Source of the DNA: Chthoniobacter flavus Ellin428
GTDB lineage: Bacteria; Verrucomicrobiota; Verrucomicrobiia; Chthoniobacterales; Chthoniobacteraceae
Length of the DNA stretch: 64,000 bases
Assembly (NCBI RefSeq): GCF_000173075.1
Contig: NZ_ABVL01000015.1
Coordinates: 62,001 to 126,000, forward strand
Direction of reading: 5' to 3'
The notes beneath the pieces were generated by a model. It was not told the DNA's origin, searched no databases, and saw only the letters and a list, made by a program, of their open reading frames with translations. A program made the position numbers and the translations under genes. This document shows positions 51,654-59,690 of the stretch, piece by piece (the first letter of the stretch is position 1; each line of letters starts with the position of its first letter).

Positions 51654-52430
51654 ATGAAATCCCTTTCCGCTTTCTATACCGCGCTCTCCCTCAGCTGGCT
51701 GCTGGCCGCTTCCGCGACAGCTTCGACGCTCTCCGGCATCGTCGCCGGCACCTCGAGTTCCGGCGCTTTGAATGCAAACCTGACCGGGACCGGCGGAATC
51801 GATTGGGCGCTGTGGAATGACATGAGTAGCACGGCCGTCAGCTCGTTCGCGCCCACGAATTGGAAAGCGAGCGACCCGCTCGGGCTGCACAGCGTGAATA
51901 TCACGCCCGTGTCGGTCGTCGGTCAGTCGACCAGCAACTTCGTCCGCGGATCATCACTCACCACGGCAACGACCTTCAGCTACAGCGATGGATCGAGCCC
52001 GGCTTCAGCCAGCGGCACCTCCGGCCTCGTCTTTAATAACGACCTCAACTTTTCCAACGTAGGCGTCCAACTCCAGGTGAAAGGCGATCCCACCCAGCTC
52101 CTGCAGCTCGATATTTGGGCGGGCGGCTTTGCGGCCACCGGCAACCTCACGCTCACGCTGCCGAACGCCACTCCGGTGACACTCACCAGTCAGGCCTACT
52201 CCAGCATTACGCCCAAGGACGCGACTCTTTTCACCGTCTTTTACCAGCCCGACAGTGCCTCCGATCTGCTGACCATCGCTTACACGAGCACCAACACCAC
52301 CACCAGCGGCCATGTCGGCATCCAGGCCGTCTCGATTTCCGCCGTGCCAGAACCGGCCACCGGCACCCTGCTCATCGGCGCTCTCGCGCTCGGTGGTTTC
52401 AGCCGCCGGCGGAAGGCAATCGGCGCCTGA
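51654..52430 (+). CDS. PEP-CTERM sorting-signal protein
   Basis: 258 residues. An N-terminal signal peptide (MKSLSAFYTALSLSWLLAAS) leads to a beta-rich, Ser/Thr-rich body (SSTAVSSFAPTNWKASDPLG, then LTTATTFSYSDGSSPASA). The C-terminus is a standard exosortase signal: VPEPATGTLLIGALALGGFS followed by RRRKAIGA. The protein would be cleaved and sorted to the surface by an exosortase encoded elsewhere. Function of the body is unknown. It is divergent from the sulfatase, with 242 bp between the starts. Confidence 0.88.
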   Translation: MKSLSAFYTALSLSWLLAASATASTLSGIVAGTSSSGALNANLTGTGGIDWALWNDMSSTAVSSFAPTNWKASDPLGLHSVNITPVSVVGQSTSNFVRGSSLTTATTFSYSDGSSPASASGTSGLVFNNDLNFSNVGVQLQVKGDPTQLLQLDIWAGGFAATGNLTLTLPNATPVTLTSQAYSSITPKDATLFTVFYQPDSASDLLTIAYTSTNTTTSGHVGIQAVSISAVPEPATGTLLIGALALGGFSRRRKAIGA

Positions 52431-52462
52431 GGAATTGTGGAATCAACGCGCTCTCTCCGCGT

Positions 52463-52485
52463 TGTCATTTAGAGCGGAGCCGAGG
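52463..52485 (+). repeat. Partial copy of the GAGCGGAG-core repeat
   Basis: TTGTCATTTAGAGCGGAGCC followed by GAGG, a decayed half-copy of the dispersed repeat seen at 8601 and 29614. Confidence 0.4.
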
Positions 52486-52642
52486 AATACCCCACGAGGA
52501 GGAGACGCCATCTGGTGCGTGAGAAAACTTCGGCGATACCACGCCGATCACATAGCGCCCTAAACCCAAGCGTCGTTAGCACGACCGAGCTCCGCGAGGT
52601 CACTCTTTCGTTAGCAATTTCACTTTTCCGAGAAAGAAAAAG

Positions 52643-52723
52643 TGCTCGGGGGGGGACTTGAACCCCCACGCCTTTCGGCATACGCACCTCAAACGTACGT
52701 GTCTGCCATTTCACCACCCGAGC
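52643..52723 (-). tRNA. tRNA-Leu (GAG)
   Basis: Read on the minus strand: acceptor GCTCGGG / CCCGAGC with A73, a D-arm, an anticodon stem TACGT / GCGTA enclosing loop TTGAGGT (anticodon GAG, Leu), a long variable arm with stem GCC-GAAA-GGC as in class II tRNAs, and a T-arm GGGGG-TTCAAGT-CCCCC. Length 81. CCA is not encoded. It stands alone. Confidence 0.94.
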
Positions 52724-52860
52724 TTTTGCGAGAGGGCGAAATGTCTAGCATCCGATTCTGGGAGCGCAAGCGTTTCTTCACAGAAATTGCACAAAAATTT
52801 GAAATCGGTTTTGGCGTGCATGTTTCCGCCCTAAAGAGGCATTGGGACACCTAACGAATC

Positions 52861-53592
52861 ATGCGCTTCACCTCCCTTCTCGCCTTCTGCATGGCTGCGG
52901 CTTCAGCATGCGGCGTGGATTTCACCAACGCGATCCCTGCCAATTGCCGCCAGGTCGTCCTCGTGGAGAGCCGCGACTGGTCCGCTCCCGCGGGCACGCT
53001 CCGCCGATTTGAGCGAACCGATGCGCACAAACCATGGCAGGCCGTCGGCGCACCGGCAGAAGTAGTGCTCGGCCGGCACGGGATGGCTTGGGGCGCTGGA
53101 CTGCACTCCTCCGCCCCAGTGGATGCTCCGCGCAAACAGGAAGGCGATCTGCGCGGACCCGCCGGCGTATTTGCCATCGGCCCAGTTTTCGGACGCGCGC
53201 GGCGTGAGGAAATGCCGTGGCTGCACATGCCGTATCAGCAACTCACACCGACGACCGAGGCAATCGATGATCCGGCCTCGCACTATTACAATTGCATCGT
53301 CGATCGCGCCCGGATCGCCAAGCCCGACTGGAAATCCTCGGAGCACATGAACGCGATTCCGGAGTACGAACTCGGCCTGATGGTGGCGCACAATCCACAA
53401 CACCTTCCCGGCGCGGGCTCGTGCATCTTCATTCATTTGTGGACCGCGCGCGACAACGCCGGCACCTTCGGCTGCACCGCCTTGCATCGGCACGACTTGC
53501 TGGAATTGTTTCACTGGTTGGATGCTGCGAAACATCCCGTCCTCATTCAACTGCCTGCCACGATCGTGAGGGAAAGTCTGAGCGGGTTCTGA
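52861..53592 (+). CDS. Secreted L,D-transpeptidase-like (YkuD-fold) protein
   Basis: 243 residues with a signal peptide (MRFTSLLAFCMAAASACGVD). The C-terminal part carries SCIFIHLWTARDNAGTFGCT, with His192 and Cys205 placed as in the L,D-transpeptidase active site (H ... G-C-T/R), followed by ALHRHDLLELFHWLD. The N-terminal VVLVESRDWSAPAGTLRRFE, GRHGMAWGAG and PAGVFAIGPVFGR match the YafK/YkuD-like beta fold. It probably cross-links or trims peptidoglycan, or tethers lipoprotein to it, in the periplasm. It is 268 bp before the hexamer-armed repeat and secA region on the same strand. Confidence 0.8.
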   Translation: MRFTSLLAFCMAAASACGVDFTNAIPANCRQVVLVESRDWSAPAGTLRRFERTDAHKPWQAVGAPAEVVLGRHGMAWGAGLHSSAPVDAPRKQEGDLRGPAGVFAIGPVFGRARREEMPWLHMPYQQLTPTTEAIDDPASHYYNCIVDRARIAKPDWKSSEHMNAIPEYELGLMVAHNPQHLPGAGSCIFIHLWTARDNAGTFGCTALHRHDLLELFHWLDAAKHPVLIQLPATIVRESLSGF

Positions 53593-53646
53593 GAGTGTTC
53601 GATCGAAAGACGCGTTCTCCACGAGCACCGGACAGCGAACGAACGG

Positions 53647-53743
53647 GCTTCTTCTTAATCTTAATCTTAATCGTAATCTTAATCCTCCGTCGGCCCGTTC
53701 AGGATCAAGATTACGATTAAGATTAAGATTAAGAGCAAGAGCC
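53647..53743. repeat. Hexamer-armed inverted repeat, copy 3
   Basis: Left arm 53647-53685 and right arm 53701-53743. The single variant unit GTAATC in the left arm is matched by its complement GATTAC at the mirror position in the right arm, so the arms pair nearly perfectly over ~35 bp. Confidence 0.87.
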
Positions 53744-53758
53744 GCCCTCGATATGGCC

Positions 53759-53798
53759 CCTCTCTCCACTGTGACACCCTGTCACCCCTTCAGAGAGG
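53759..53798. promoter_or_regulatory. Nested palindrome before secA (candidate operator)
   Basis: Outer CCTCTCT / AGAGAGG and inner GTGACA-CCC-TGTCAC (53771-53785), both perfect. It lies ~110 bases before the secA start. The inner dyad has the form of a dimeric-regulator site; no T-tract follows, so a terminator is less likely. Confidence 0.4.
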
Positions 53799-53904
53799 CG
53801 ATGCCAATTTTAACATTAAACGCCACCCCCTAATATTCGCCTACACGTAGCTTGCACGCCTCTCGCTCACGCCGTATGTCTTACGCCCCTAAAAAAACGC
53901 CCAC

Positions 53905-56900
53905 ATGATCAACTGGATCCTGAAGAAAATCGTCGGCTCGAAAAATACGCGCCTCATCAAGAGTCTGCGGCCGGTCGTCGCGCGCATCAACGAGCTGGAA
54001 GTCCAGTTCCAGAAACTCAGCGACGACGAGCTGCGGGCCAAGGTCGTCGGCTGGAAGGAGCGCCTCGCGAAGATCGAAGAACCCGCTGAGCAACAGGTCG
54101 TGCTGAACGAGATTTTGCCCGAGGCTTTCGCCGCGGTGAAGAATGCCGCGCGGCGCATGACCGAGCGCAAGGAGACCTACAGCGTCTGCGATCAGCCCTA
54201 CACCTGGGCGATGGTGCATTTCGACGTCCAGCTCATCGGTGGCATCTGCCTGCATCGCGGTATGATCGCGGAAATGGCCACCGGTGAAGGTAAGACACTC
54301 GTCGCCACCCTGCCCCTCTTCCTCAATGCGCTCACCGGCAAGGGTGCGCACCTCGTGACGACGAACGATTACCTCGCCCGCCGCGACGGCGAGACGATGG
54401 GCAAGCTCTACGAATTCCTCGGGCTCACCACCGGCATCATTCAGCACGACCAGTATCCCACCGAGCGCCGGGCGCAGTACTACTGCGACATCACCTACGG
54501 CATGAACTCGGAGTTTGGCTTCGATTACCTGCGCGACAATGGCATGGCCACCAGCAAGGACCAGCAGGTGCAGCGCGACTATCATTTTGCCATCGTCGAC
54601 GAAGTGGACTCGATCCTCATCGATGAAGCCCGCACCCCGCTCATCATTAGCGGACCGGCCACGGTTTCCACCCACCAGTACGACAAATACAAGCCGCTCG
54701 TGGACCAACTCGTGAAGAAGCAGACCATGCTCTGCAATCGTCTCGTCTCCGAAGCTGAGGAGCTTTTCAAGCAGGGCAAGACCGAGGAAGCCGGCCGCCT
54801 CATGGTGAAGGTGAAGCTCGGCCAACCGCGCAACAAGGGCTTCCTCCGCATGATGGAAGATCCGGAGCGCCGCCGGGTCATCGACAAGACGGAGCTCTCC
54901 TTCTACGGCGATACGCGCAAGGAAGAGTTCTTCGCGCTCAAGGAAGAGCTCTTCTTCACCATGGACGAGCGCGCGCACGAGGCCGACCTCAGCGAGCAAG
55001 GCCGCGACTTCATGAACCCGGATGATCCGGACGCCTTCGTGCTGCCGGACCTCATTACGCAATTTGCCGAGATCGACCAGACGCCCGGCCTGACCGACGC
55101 GCAGAAGATCGAAGAGAAGCAGAAGCGCCAGGCGCACTGCGATCACCAGAGCGAGCGCATTCACAATATCTCGCAGCTCCTCCGCGCCTACTGCCTGTTC
55201 GAGCGGGACGTGCAGTACGTCGTCGAGGAAGGCAAGGTCGTGATCGTCGACGAATTCACCGGCCGCAAGATGACCGGCCGCCGCTGGAGCGACGGCCTGC
55301 ACGGTGCGGTCGAGGCCAAGGAAAACGTCACCATCGAGCGCGAGACGCAGACGCTGGCCACGATCACCATTCAGAATTACTTCCGCCTTTATTTCAAACT
55401 CGCGGGCATGACCGGCACTGCGGAGACCGAGGCCAATGAATTCAGCGACGTCTACAAGCTGGACGTCGCCGTCATCCCCACGAACCGGCCTTGCATCCGC
55501 AAGGACATGAACGACTTCATCTACAAGACGCGCCGTGAGAAGTTCAACGCGGTGGTCAAGGAGATCGTCAATGCGCACGCGCGGAATCAGCCCGTGCTCG
55601 TCGGCACGGTGAGCGTCGAAGCCAGCGAGGTCCTGAGCCGCATGCTCAAGCGCGAGAAGGTGCCGCACGCGGTACTGAATGCGAAGTATCACATGCAGGA
55701 AGCCGAAATCGTCTCGCGCGCCGGCCAACCGGGCAGCGTGACTATTTCCACGAACATGGCGGGCCGCGGCACGGACATCAAGCTCGGCCCCGGCGTAACG
55801 GAAGTCGGTGGACTCTACGTCATCGGCACGGAACGTCACGAATCGCGGCGTATCGATCGCCAGTTGCGCGGCCGTTGCGCGCGTCAGGGCGACCCGGGTC
55901 TCTCGCGTTTCTACGTCAGCTTTGAAGACGATCTGATGCGTAACTTCGGCGCCGCCGATCGCATGACGAAGATGATGGAGCGTTTCGGCCTCGAAGAAGG
56001 CCAGGAGCTCGAGCATCCGTGGTTGAACAAATCGGTCGAAACCGCGCAGAAGCGCGTGGAGCAGCGCAATTACCTCATCCGCAAGCGCTCGCTCGATTTC
56101 GACGACGTGATGAACAAGCAGCGCGAGGTGGTCTACTCCTTCCGCAACGACGGCATCAATTCAGAGGATCCGCGTCCGCTGCTCTATGAAGTCGTCGAGG
56201 AGGCGATTCCGGCGAAGGTGTTGCAATTCCTGCCCGAGGACGGCGAGGAACATAACCCGGATGGCTTGCTGCACTGGGTGAATACCACCTTCCCGATCGG
56301 CATTAACCGGGAAGCAGCTGGCTTCGATCACAAGACGCCCGCGGAGATCGGTGAATTCCTCGTCGACCGGATCAAGAAGACTTACGAACTGAAGTGCTCG
56401 CACGAACCGCCGGAAGCGGTGCGCTATCTCGAGCGCAATATCATTCTCAACGCGGTCGATCGCCTCTGGCAGGAGCACCTTTATGCTACCGACGCCTTGC
56501 GCGAAGCCGTATACCTACGGGCTTATGGCCAGAAGGATCCGCTCGTGGAGTATAAGGCGGAAGCCTATGACATGTTCGCGGAGTTGATGACCAACATCAA
56601 AAACGAAATCGTGCAGAATCTCTTCCGCTCGACGGCGAATCTGGAAGCCTTCGGTCAGTTCCTGCAGAACCTGCCGCAGTTCCTCATTAGCTCCGACGAA
56701 ACCGGTGCGCAGCAGACGCAGGGCGTCGGCCCAGAGCGTCCGGCGAGCCCGCGCCCGCATCCGACGCGCGCCTTGGAATCGCAGGTCAGCAACGAGGAGC
56801 GGCATGATGGGAATGGCGCCTCCGGCTTGTCCCTCGACGATGCCATTGGCAGCAAAGCGCAGCCCCAGCGCGAGGCACTAAAGGTGGGCCGCAACGACCC

Positions 56901-56955
56901 CTGCCCTTGCGGCAGCGGCAAGAAATTCAAGAGCTGCTGCGGCCGGATAGCGTAG
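53905..56955 (+). CDS. secA: Preprotein translocase ATPase SecA
   Basis: 1016 residues, ~115 longer than E. coli SecA. It drives export of unfolded proteins through SecYEG. Walker A is MATGEGKT (residues 124-131), the DEAD-type box VDEVDSILIDEARTPLIISG, then TVSVEASEVLSRMLKREKVP, ISTNMAGRGTDIKLGPGV and RGRCARQGDPGLSRFYVSFE of the second motor domain. The extra length is spread between the nucleotide-binding and preprotein-binding regions (residues ~250-420) and a ~60-residue linker before the tail. The C-terminus has the zinc-binding SEC-C motif NDPCPCGSGKKFKSCCG, which binds SecB or ribosomes. It is a single gene, with a promoter presumably in the 300-bp gap before it. Confidence 0.98.
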   Translation: MINWILKKIVGSKNTRLIKSLRPVVARINELEVQFQKLSDDELRAKVVGWKERLAKIEEPAEQQVVLNEILPEAFAAVKNAARRMTERKETYSVCDQPYTWAMVHFDVQLIGGICLHRGMIAEMATGEGKTLVATLPLFLNALTGKGAHLVTTNDYLARRDGETMGKLYEFLGLTTGIIQHDQYPTERRAQYYCDITYGMNSEFGFDYLRDNGMATSKDQQVQRDYHFAIVDEVDSILIDEARTPLIISGPATVSTHQYDKYKPLVDQLVKKQTMLCNRLVSEAEELFKQGKTEEAGRLMVKVKLGQPRNKGFLRMMEDPERRRVIDKTELSFYGDTRKEEFFALKEELFFTMDERAHEADLSEQGRDFMNPDDPDAFVLPDLITQFAEIDQTPGLTDAQKIEEKQKRQAHCDHQSERIHNISQLLRAYCLFERDVQYVVEEGKVVIVDEFTGRKMTGRRWSDGLHGAVEAKENVTIERETQTLATITIQNYFRLYFKLAGMTGTAETEANEFSDVYKLDVAVIPTNRPCIRKDMNDFIYKTRREKFNAVVKEIVNAHARNQPVLVGTVSVEASEVLSRMLKREKVPHAVLNAKYHMQEAEIVSRAGQPGSVTISTNMAGRGTDIKLGPGVTEVGGLYVIGTERHESRRIDRQLRGRCARQGDPGLSRFYVSFEDDLMRNFGAADRMTKMMERFGLEEGQELEHPWLNKSVETAQKRVEQRNYLIRKRSLDFDDVMNKQREVVYSFRNDGINSEDPRPLLYEVVEEAIPAKVLQFLPEDGEEHNPDGLLHWVNTTFPIGINREAAGFDHKTPAEIGEFLVDRIKKTYELKCSHEPPEAVRYLERNIILNAVDRLWQEHLYATDALREAVYLRAYGQKDPLVEYKAEAYDMFAELMTNIKNEIVQNLFRSTANLEAFGQFLQNLPQFLISSDETGAQQTQGVGPERPASPRPHPTRALESQVSNEERHDGNGASGLSLDDAIGSKAQPQREALKVGRNDPCPCGSGKKFKSCCGRIA

Positions 56956-56984
56956 GAATACGGGTAACTCTTTAGCCGGAGTTA

Positions 56985-57014
56985 TTGTTCCGACTATGCC
57001 CCAATTCGTATGAT
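56985..57014 (+). promoter_or_regulatory. Possible sigma-70 promoter of the dual winged-helix gene
   Basis: TTGTTC at 56985 and TATGAT at 57009 with 18 bases between. It lies ~60 bases before the gene start and just upstream of a palindrome at 57046-57067, a layout suited to repression. Confidence 0.35.
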
Positions 57015-57045
57015 CTTGGGATTATGATAACATTTTCCCTTGCAG

Positions 57046-57067
57046 CTATTAGTTGACTGACTAATAG
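57046..57067 (+). promoter_or_regulatory. Palindromic operator candidate
   Basis: CTATTAGT-TGACTG-ACTAATAG, perfect 8-bp arms around 6 bases, ending 7 bases before the start codon at 57075. It probably overlaps the leader mRNA and may be a self-binding site of the encoded protein. Confidence 0.5.
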
Positions 57068-57074
57068 GTGCCCT

Positions 57075-57734
57075 ATGTCCAACACCTCAAATCGCACCGT
57101 CCATCTGAAATCCTTGCTCGCGCTGGAGGAAAAGCGCGTGGCTTTGCAGCAACAGATCGACGATATCCAGGAACAGATTTCGAAAATCAGCAATCAGGTC
57201 CTCGGCCAGGAACCCTCGGCCATCGTCAAGGCGGCCCGCAAGGCGGTGGCCACGGGCGCTCCCCAGGGCCGCTCCCAGCGCGGCGCGCTCAAGGAAAAGA
57301 TCATGGCGGCCCTCGAGTCTGCCGGCCATGCGGGTGTGCGGGTGACGGAACTTGCCGAAAGCCTCGGCACGAAGGCGGCTAATCTCCATGCGTGGTTTCA
57401 CGCCACTACCAAGCGCATGCCCAGCATTGTGAAGGTGGCGGGCGGTCACTATCGTCTGAATGGCCACGGCCCCAAGTCGGCGCCGGTCGCCGCGGCGGCT
57501 CCGGCCAAGGCCAGGAGCAAGGCGCGCAAGGGCGGCCGTGTGAAGCGCGGCGCGCTCTCGGAAAACGTCCTCGCAGTCTTGGGCGAAGCGGGCGCGAACG
57601 GCATCTCCATCAAGGATCTCTCGGACAAGGTCGGCAGCAACTATCGTAATGTGGCCGTCTGGTTCGCCACCACTGGCAAGAAGCACCCGAAGATCAAGAA
57701 GGTCGCCCCGGCGACTTACAAGCTGGCCGCCTAA
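57075..57734 (+). CDS. Coiled-coil protein with two winged-helix-like repeats
   Basis: 219 residues. Residues 10-45 form a coiled coil (LLALEEKRVALQQQIDDIQE, then QISKISNQVL). Two similar ~60-residue units follow: RGALKEKIMAALESAGHAGV with VTELAESLGTKAANLHAWFH, and RGALSENVLAVLGEAGANGI with SIKDLSDKVGSNYRNVAVWF, each ending in a Lys-rich strand before a tyrosine (HYRLNG, TYKLAA). Each resembles a winged helix, and the Ala/Lys-rich linker (APAKARSKARKGGRVKRG) recalls histone-H1-like tails. It probably binds DNA as a dimer; the family is not recognised. A palindrome precedes it and a strong terminator follows, so it is a single-gene unit. Confidence 0.7.
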   Translation: MSNTSNRTVHLKSLLALEEKRVALQQQIDDIQEQISKISNQVLGQEPSAIVKAARKAVATGAPQGRSQRGALKEKIMAALESAGHAGVRVTELAESLGTKAANLHAWFHATTKRMPSIVKVAGGHYRLNGHGPKSAPVAAAAPAKARSKARKGGRVKRGALSENVLAVLGEAGANGISIKDLSDKVGSNYRNVAVWFATTGKKHPKIKKVAPATYKLAA

Positions 57735-57762
57735 ACCAGCACTTAAATTCACCCATCTCTAC

Positions 57763-57800
57763 GGGGATGCCCGCTCAATGCGGGCGTCCCCCTTTTTTTT
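57763..57800 (+). terminator. Rho-independent terminator
   Basis: GGGGATGCCCGC / GCGGGCGTCCCC (12-bp stem with one G-T-type mismatch, loop TCAAT), then CTTTTTTTTATT. It ends the dual winged-helix transcript ~30 bases past the stop. Confidence 0.9.
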
Positions 57801-57897
57801 ATTAGCGCGGGTTGCGGACGACTGGCCCCCGTCGTCTTCGCAGATAGAGCCTCCCGCGAAGGTAATTTCCGACAGCGCCCCTGCGTAGCTTATAACA

Positions 57898-59670
57898 TTA
57901 CTTTCCCGTCGGAGCCGCCACTAACTGCACGTCGCAAATCTCACAATCCGCGCCGTATTGCGGCAGCACGAACTTAAACTCGACCATCGCCAGGGTCGTC
58001 GTCGGCAGCTTCTTGAGGCCGTGCTCCTTGAAATTCACGGTGAATGTCTTCTCCATGCTCTTCCATTCGTTCCCGCTGCTGAAGGCCACTTTCTCGTTCA
58101 CTTCCTCGTGGGTTTCGTCTTTCTGCGCTTTCACCCCGCCGCGATCGTTCTTTTGGAACTTGGTCGCCACGTTTTCCGCCGCACCGAGATAAGCCACCGT
58201 GCAAACGCCATCGGTGATCCCCTTGCCTTTGACTTTGAACGTCAGTTTGTAGGTCGTCCCCACCTTCAGGTCACCCAATTGCTGACGCAGCAGAAATGAA
58301 TCCGCCATGCGCCCATGACTCGCCCAGTGCACATCCACCGGCACCCATTCATCACGCCAGTAACGGAAGAAATCCGCGTCGTCCCGCCCATTGATGGAGA
58401 GCGAGGACATCTTGAAGACCTTGTTCGGTGACGGAAAGTAACCGGCCTTGAGCACCTTACCCCCGCCCGGGCTGGCTTCATTGGGATCGACCGAGACATA
58501 GGCATACAGATTGCCACGATCGTTACCCGCGTCGAAGCTCCACCAGTCGGGTTGATTGATCTTCTCCTTGAAGTATTTCTCCCCGCGCAATTCCACCGGC
58601 ATCTCGAATTTTGGCTGGGTCTTCGTCCCCTTGTTCACCGCGAGGGAGATGCGGCCATTGCCCTGGCCGATGATGAGGTCGAAGAGCCCGTCGCCGTTGA
58701 AATCCGTGGCGTGCGGCGCGACCGGCGTGCCTAGCGAGTCGCGATTGCCAAAGTGAATCATCTCCGCCAGCGGCAGCTCCGTGCCAGGCTTCCAGCCACC
58801 GGGATTGAGATAAACACCCACCGTCCCTTTCCGATCTCCGACGATCACGTCCGGCAGGCCATCGCCATTGTAATCGGCCACGGTGGGCACGAGTTGTTCG
58901 CGCCCGTCGCCATAGCAGAGGTAGTAGCGATGCTCGTCATTGAATTTCGGCTCACTACCGCTCGATTGATTCAGCAGTACGTATACGGCATTCGCCGAAT
59001 AAGAGCCCTCGCCGATCAGCAAATCCGTCTTTCCATCCTTGTCCCAATCAATCGGGCAGGGCGCGAAGAGATTTCCCCACGGGCGTTTTCCGGCCAAGGG
59101 AATCTTCACCCGGTCGTAATTGCCCGGCTGTGCAAAAACGGGCGCCTGCTTGCTCCCGGTATTCGGTACGCGCAAGATATCACCGCAGTAGTTGCCGATG
59201 AGCAGGTCGAGCTTTCCGTTGTGACTCCAATCATCAAGCGCGATCTTCGGCACGCTGTGCGGCCCCGTCCACCAGCTACGGTCATACACCGTGTCCTTGG
59301 CGATCTGCGGCGGGAAGATGGGAATGATCTCGGCATGCGTGAACTTCGGCTCCGTCTTCGTTCCGCTATTGATGTAGGCGCGGAGCACGCCCGCGGGATC
59401 GGCGGTAACGAGATCCGGCAGGCCGTCCCCATTGATATCCACGATGCTGTCCGAGATGGGCATTTCCTGCCCTCCGACTTTGCCGGATTCCGTAGTGGCG
59501 TAGGTGCTGCGCCGGAAGCCGGCGAGAAATCCCGAGCCATCCACGCCTTCCCACAGATTGTCCACCGGTGTGAATTTCGAAAAATCGCCATTGGTAATGA
59601 GGTTTTGCGGCTCCGCCCAGGCGCTGGAGGTTGCGCAGCCGAAAAGCAGAGTCAGGAGGATACGTTTCAT
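57898..59670 (-). CDS. Secreted VCBS/FG-GAP-repeat protein
   Basis: 590 residues from the ATG at 59670 with a signal peptide (MKRILLTLLFGCATSSAWAE) and AAGGAAA ~7 bases upstream. Calcium-binding FG-GAP/VCBS units recur: DINGDGLPDLVTAD, DWSHNGKLDLLIGN, DWDKDGKTDLLIGE, DYNGDGLPDVIVGD and DFNGDGLFDLIIGQ, making a beta-propeller at ~90-400. The C-terminal ~190 residues are a separate beta-sandwich (YKLTFKVKGKGITDGVCTVA), similar to carbohydrate-binding modules. It starts 20 bp after the stop of the DUF4159 gene, so the two are an operon. Confidence 0.88.
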   Translation of the reverse strand: MKRILLTLLFGCATSSAWAEPQNLITNGDFSKFTPVDNLWEGVDGSGFLAGFRRSTYATTESGKVGGQEMPISDSIVDINGDGLPDLVTADPAGVLRAYINSGTKTEPKFTHAEIIPIFPPQIAKDTVYDRSWWTGPHSVPKIALDDWSHNGKLDLLIGNYCGDILRVPNTGSKQAPVFAQPGNYDRVKIPLAGKRPWGNLFAPCPIDWDKDGKTDLLIGEGSYSANAVYVLLNQSSGSEPKFNDEHRYYLCYGDGREQLVPTVADYNGDGLPDVIVGDRKGTVGVYLNPGGWKPGTELPLAEMIHFGNRDSLGTPVAPHATDFNGDGLFDLIIGQGNGRISLAVNKGTKTQPKFEMPVELRGEKYFKEKINQPDWWSFDAGNDRGNLYAYVSVDPNEASPGGGKVLKAGYFPSPNKVFKMSSLSINGRDDADFFRYWRDEWVPVDVHWASHGRMADSFLLRQQLGDLKVGTTYKLTFKVKGKGITDGVCTVAYLGAAENVATKFQKNDRGGVKAQKDETHEEVNEKVAFSSGNEWKSMEKTFTVNFKEHGLKKLPTTTLAMVEFKFVLPQYGADCEICDVQLVAAPTGK

Positions 59671-59690
59671 AATCGGTTTCCTTTGGAAGC

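Larger units (their letters stand above)
53593..53904. other. Intergenic region upstream of secA
   Basis: It holds the third hexamer-armed inverted repeat (53647-53743) and a nested palindrome at 53759-53798. The ~100 bases before the secA ATG are AT-richer (TTTTAACATTAAACG, CTAATATTCG), as expected for promoter DNA, but no single -35/-10 pair stands out. Confidence 0.5.

Noticed and set aside
53881..56016. 711-codon minus-strand ORF opposite secA
   Set aside because: Secure SecA motifs lie on the other strand; this frame is a byproduct of codon bias.
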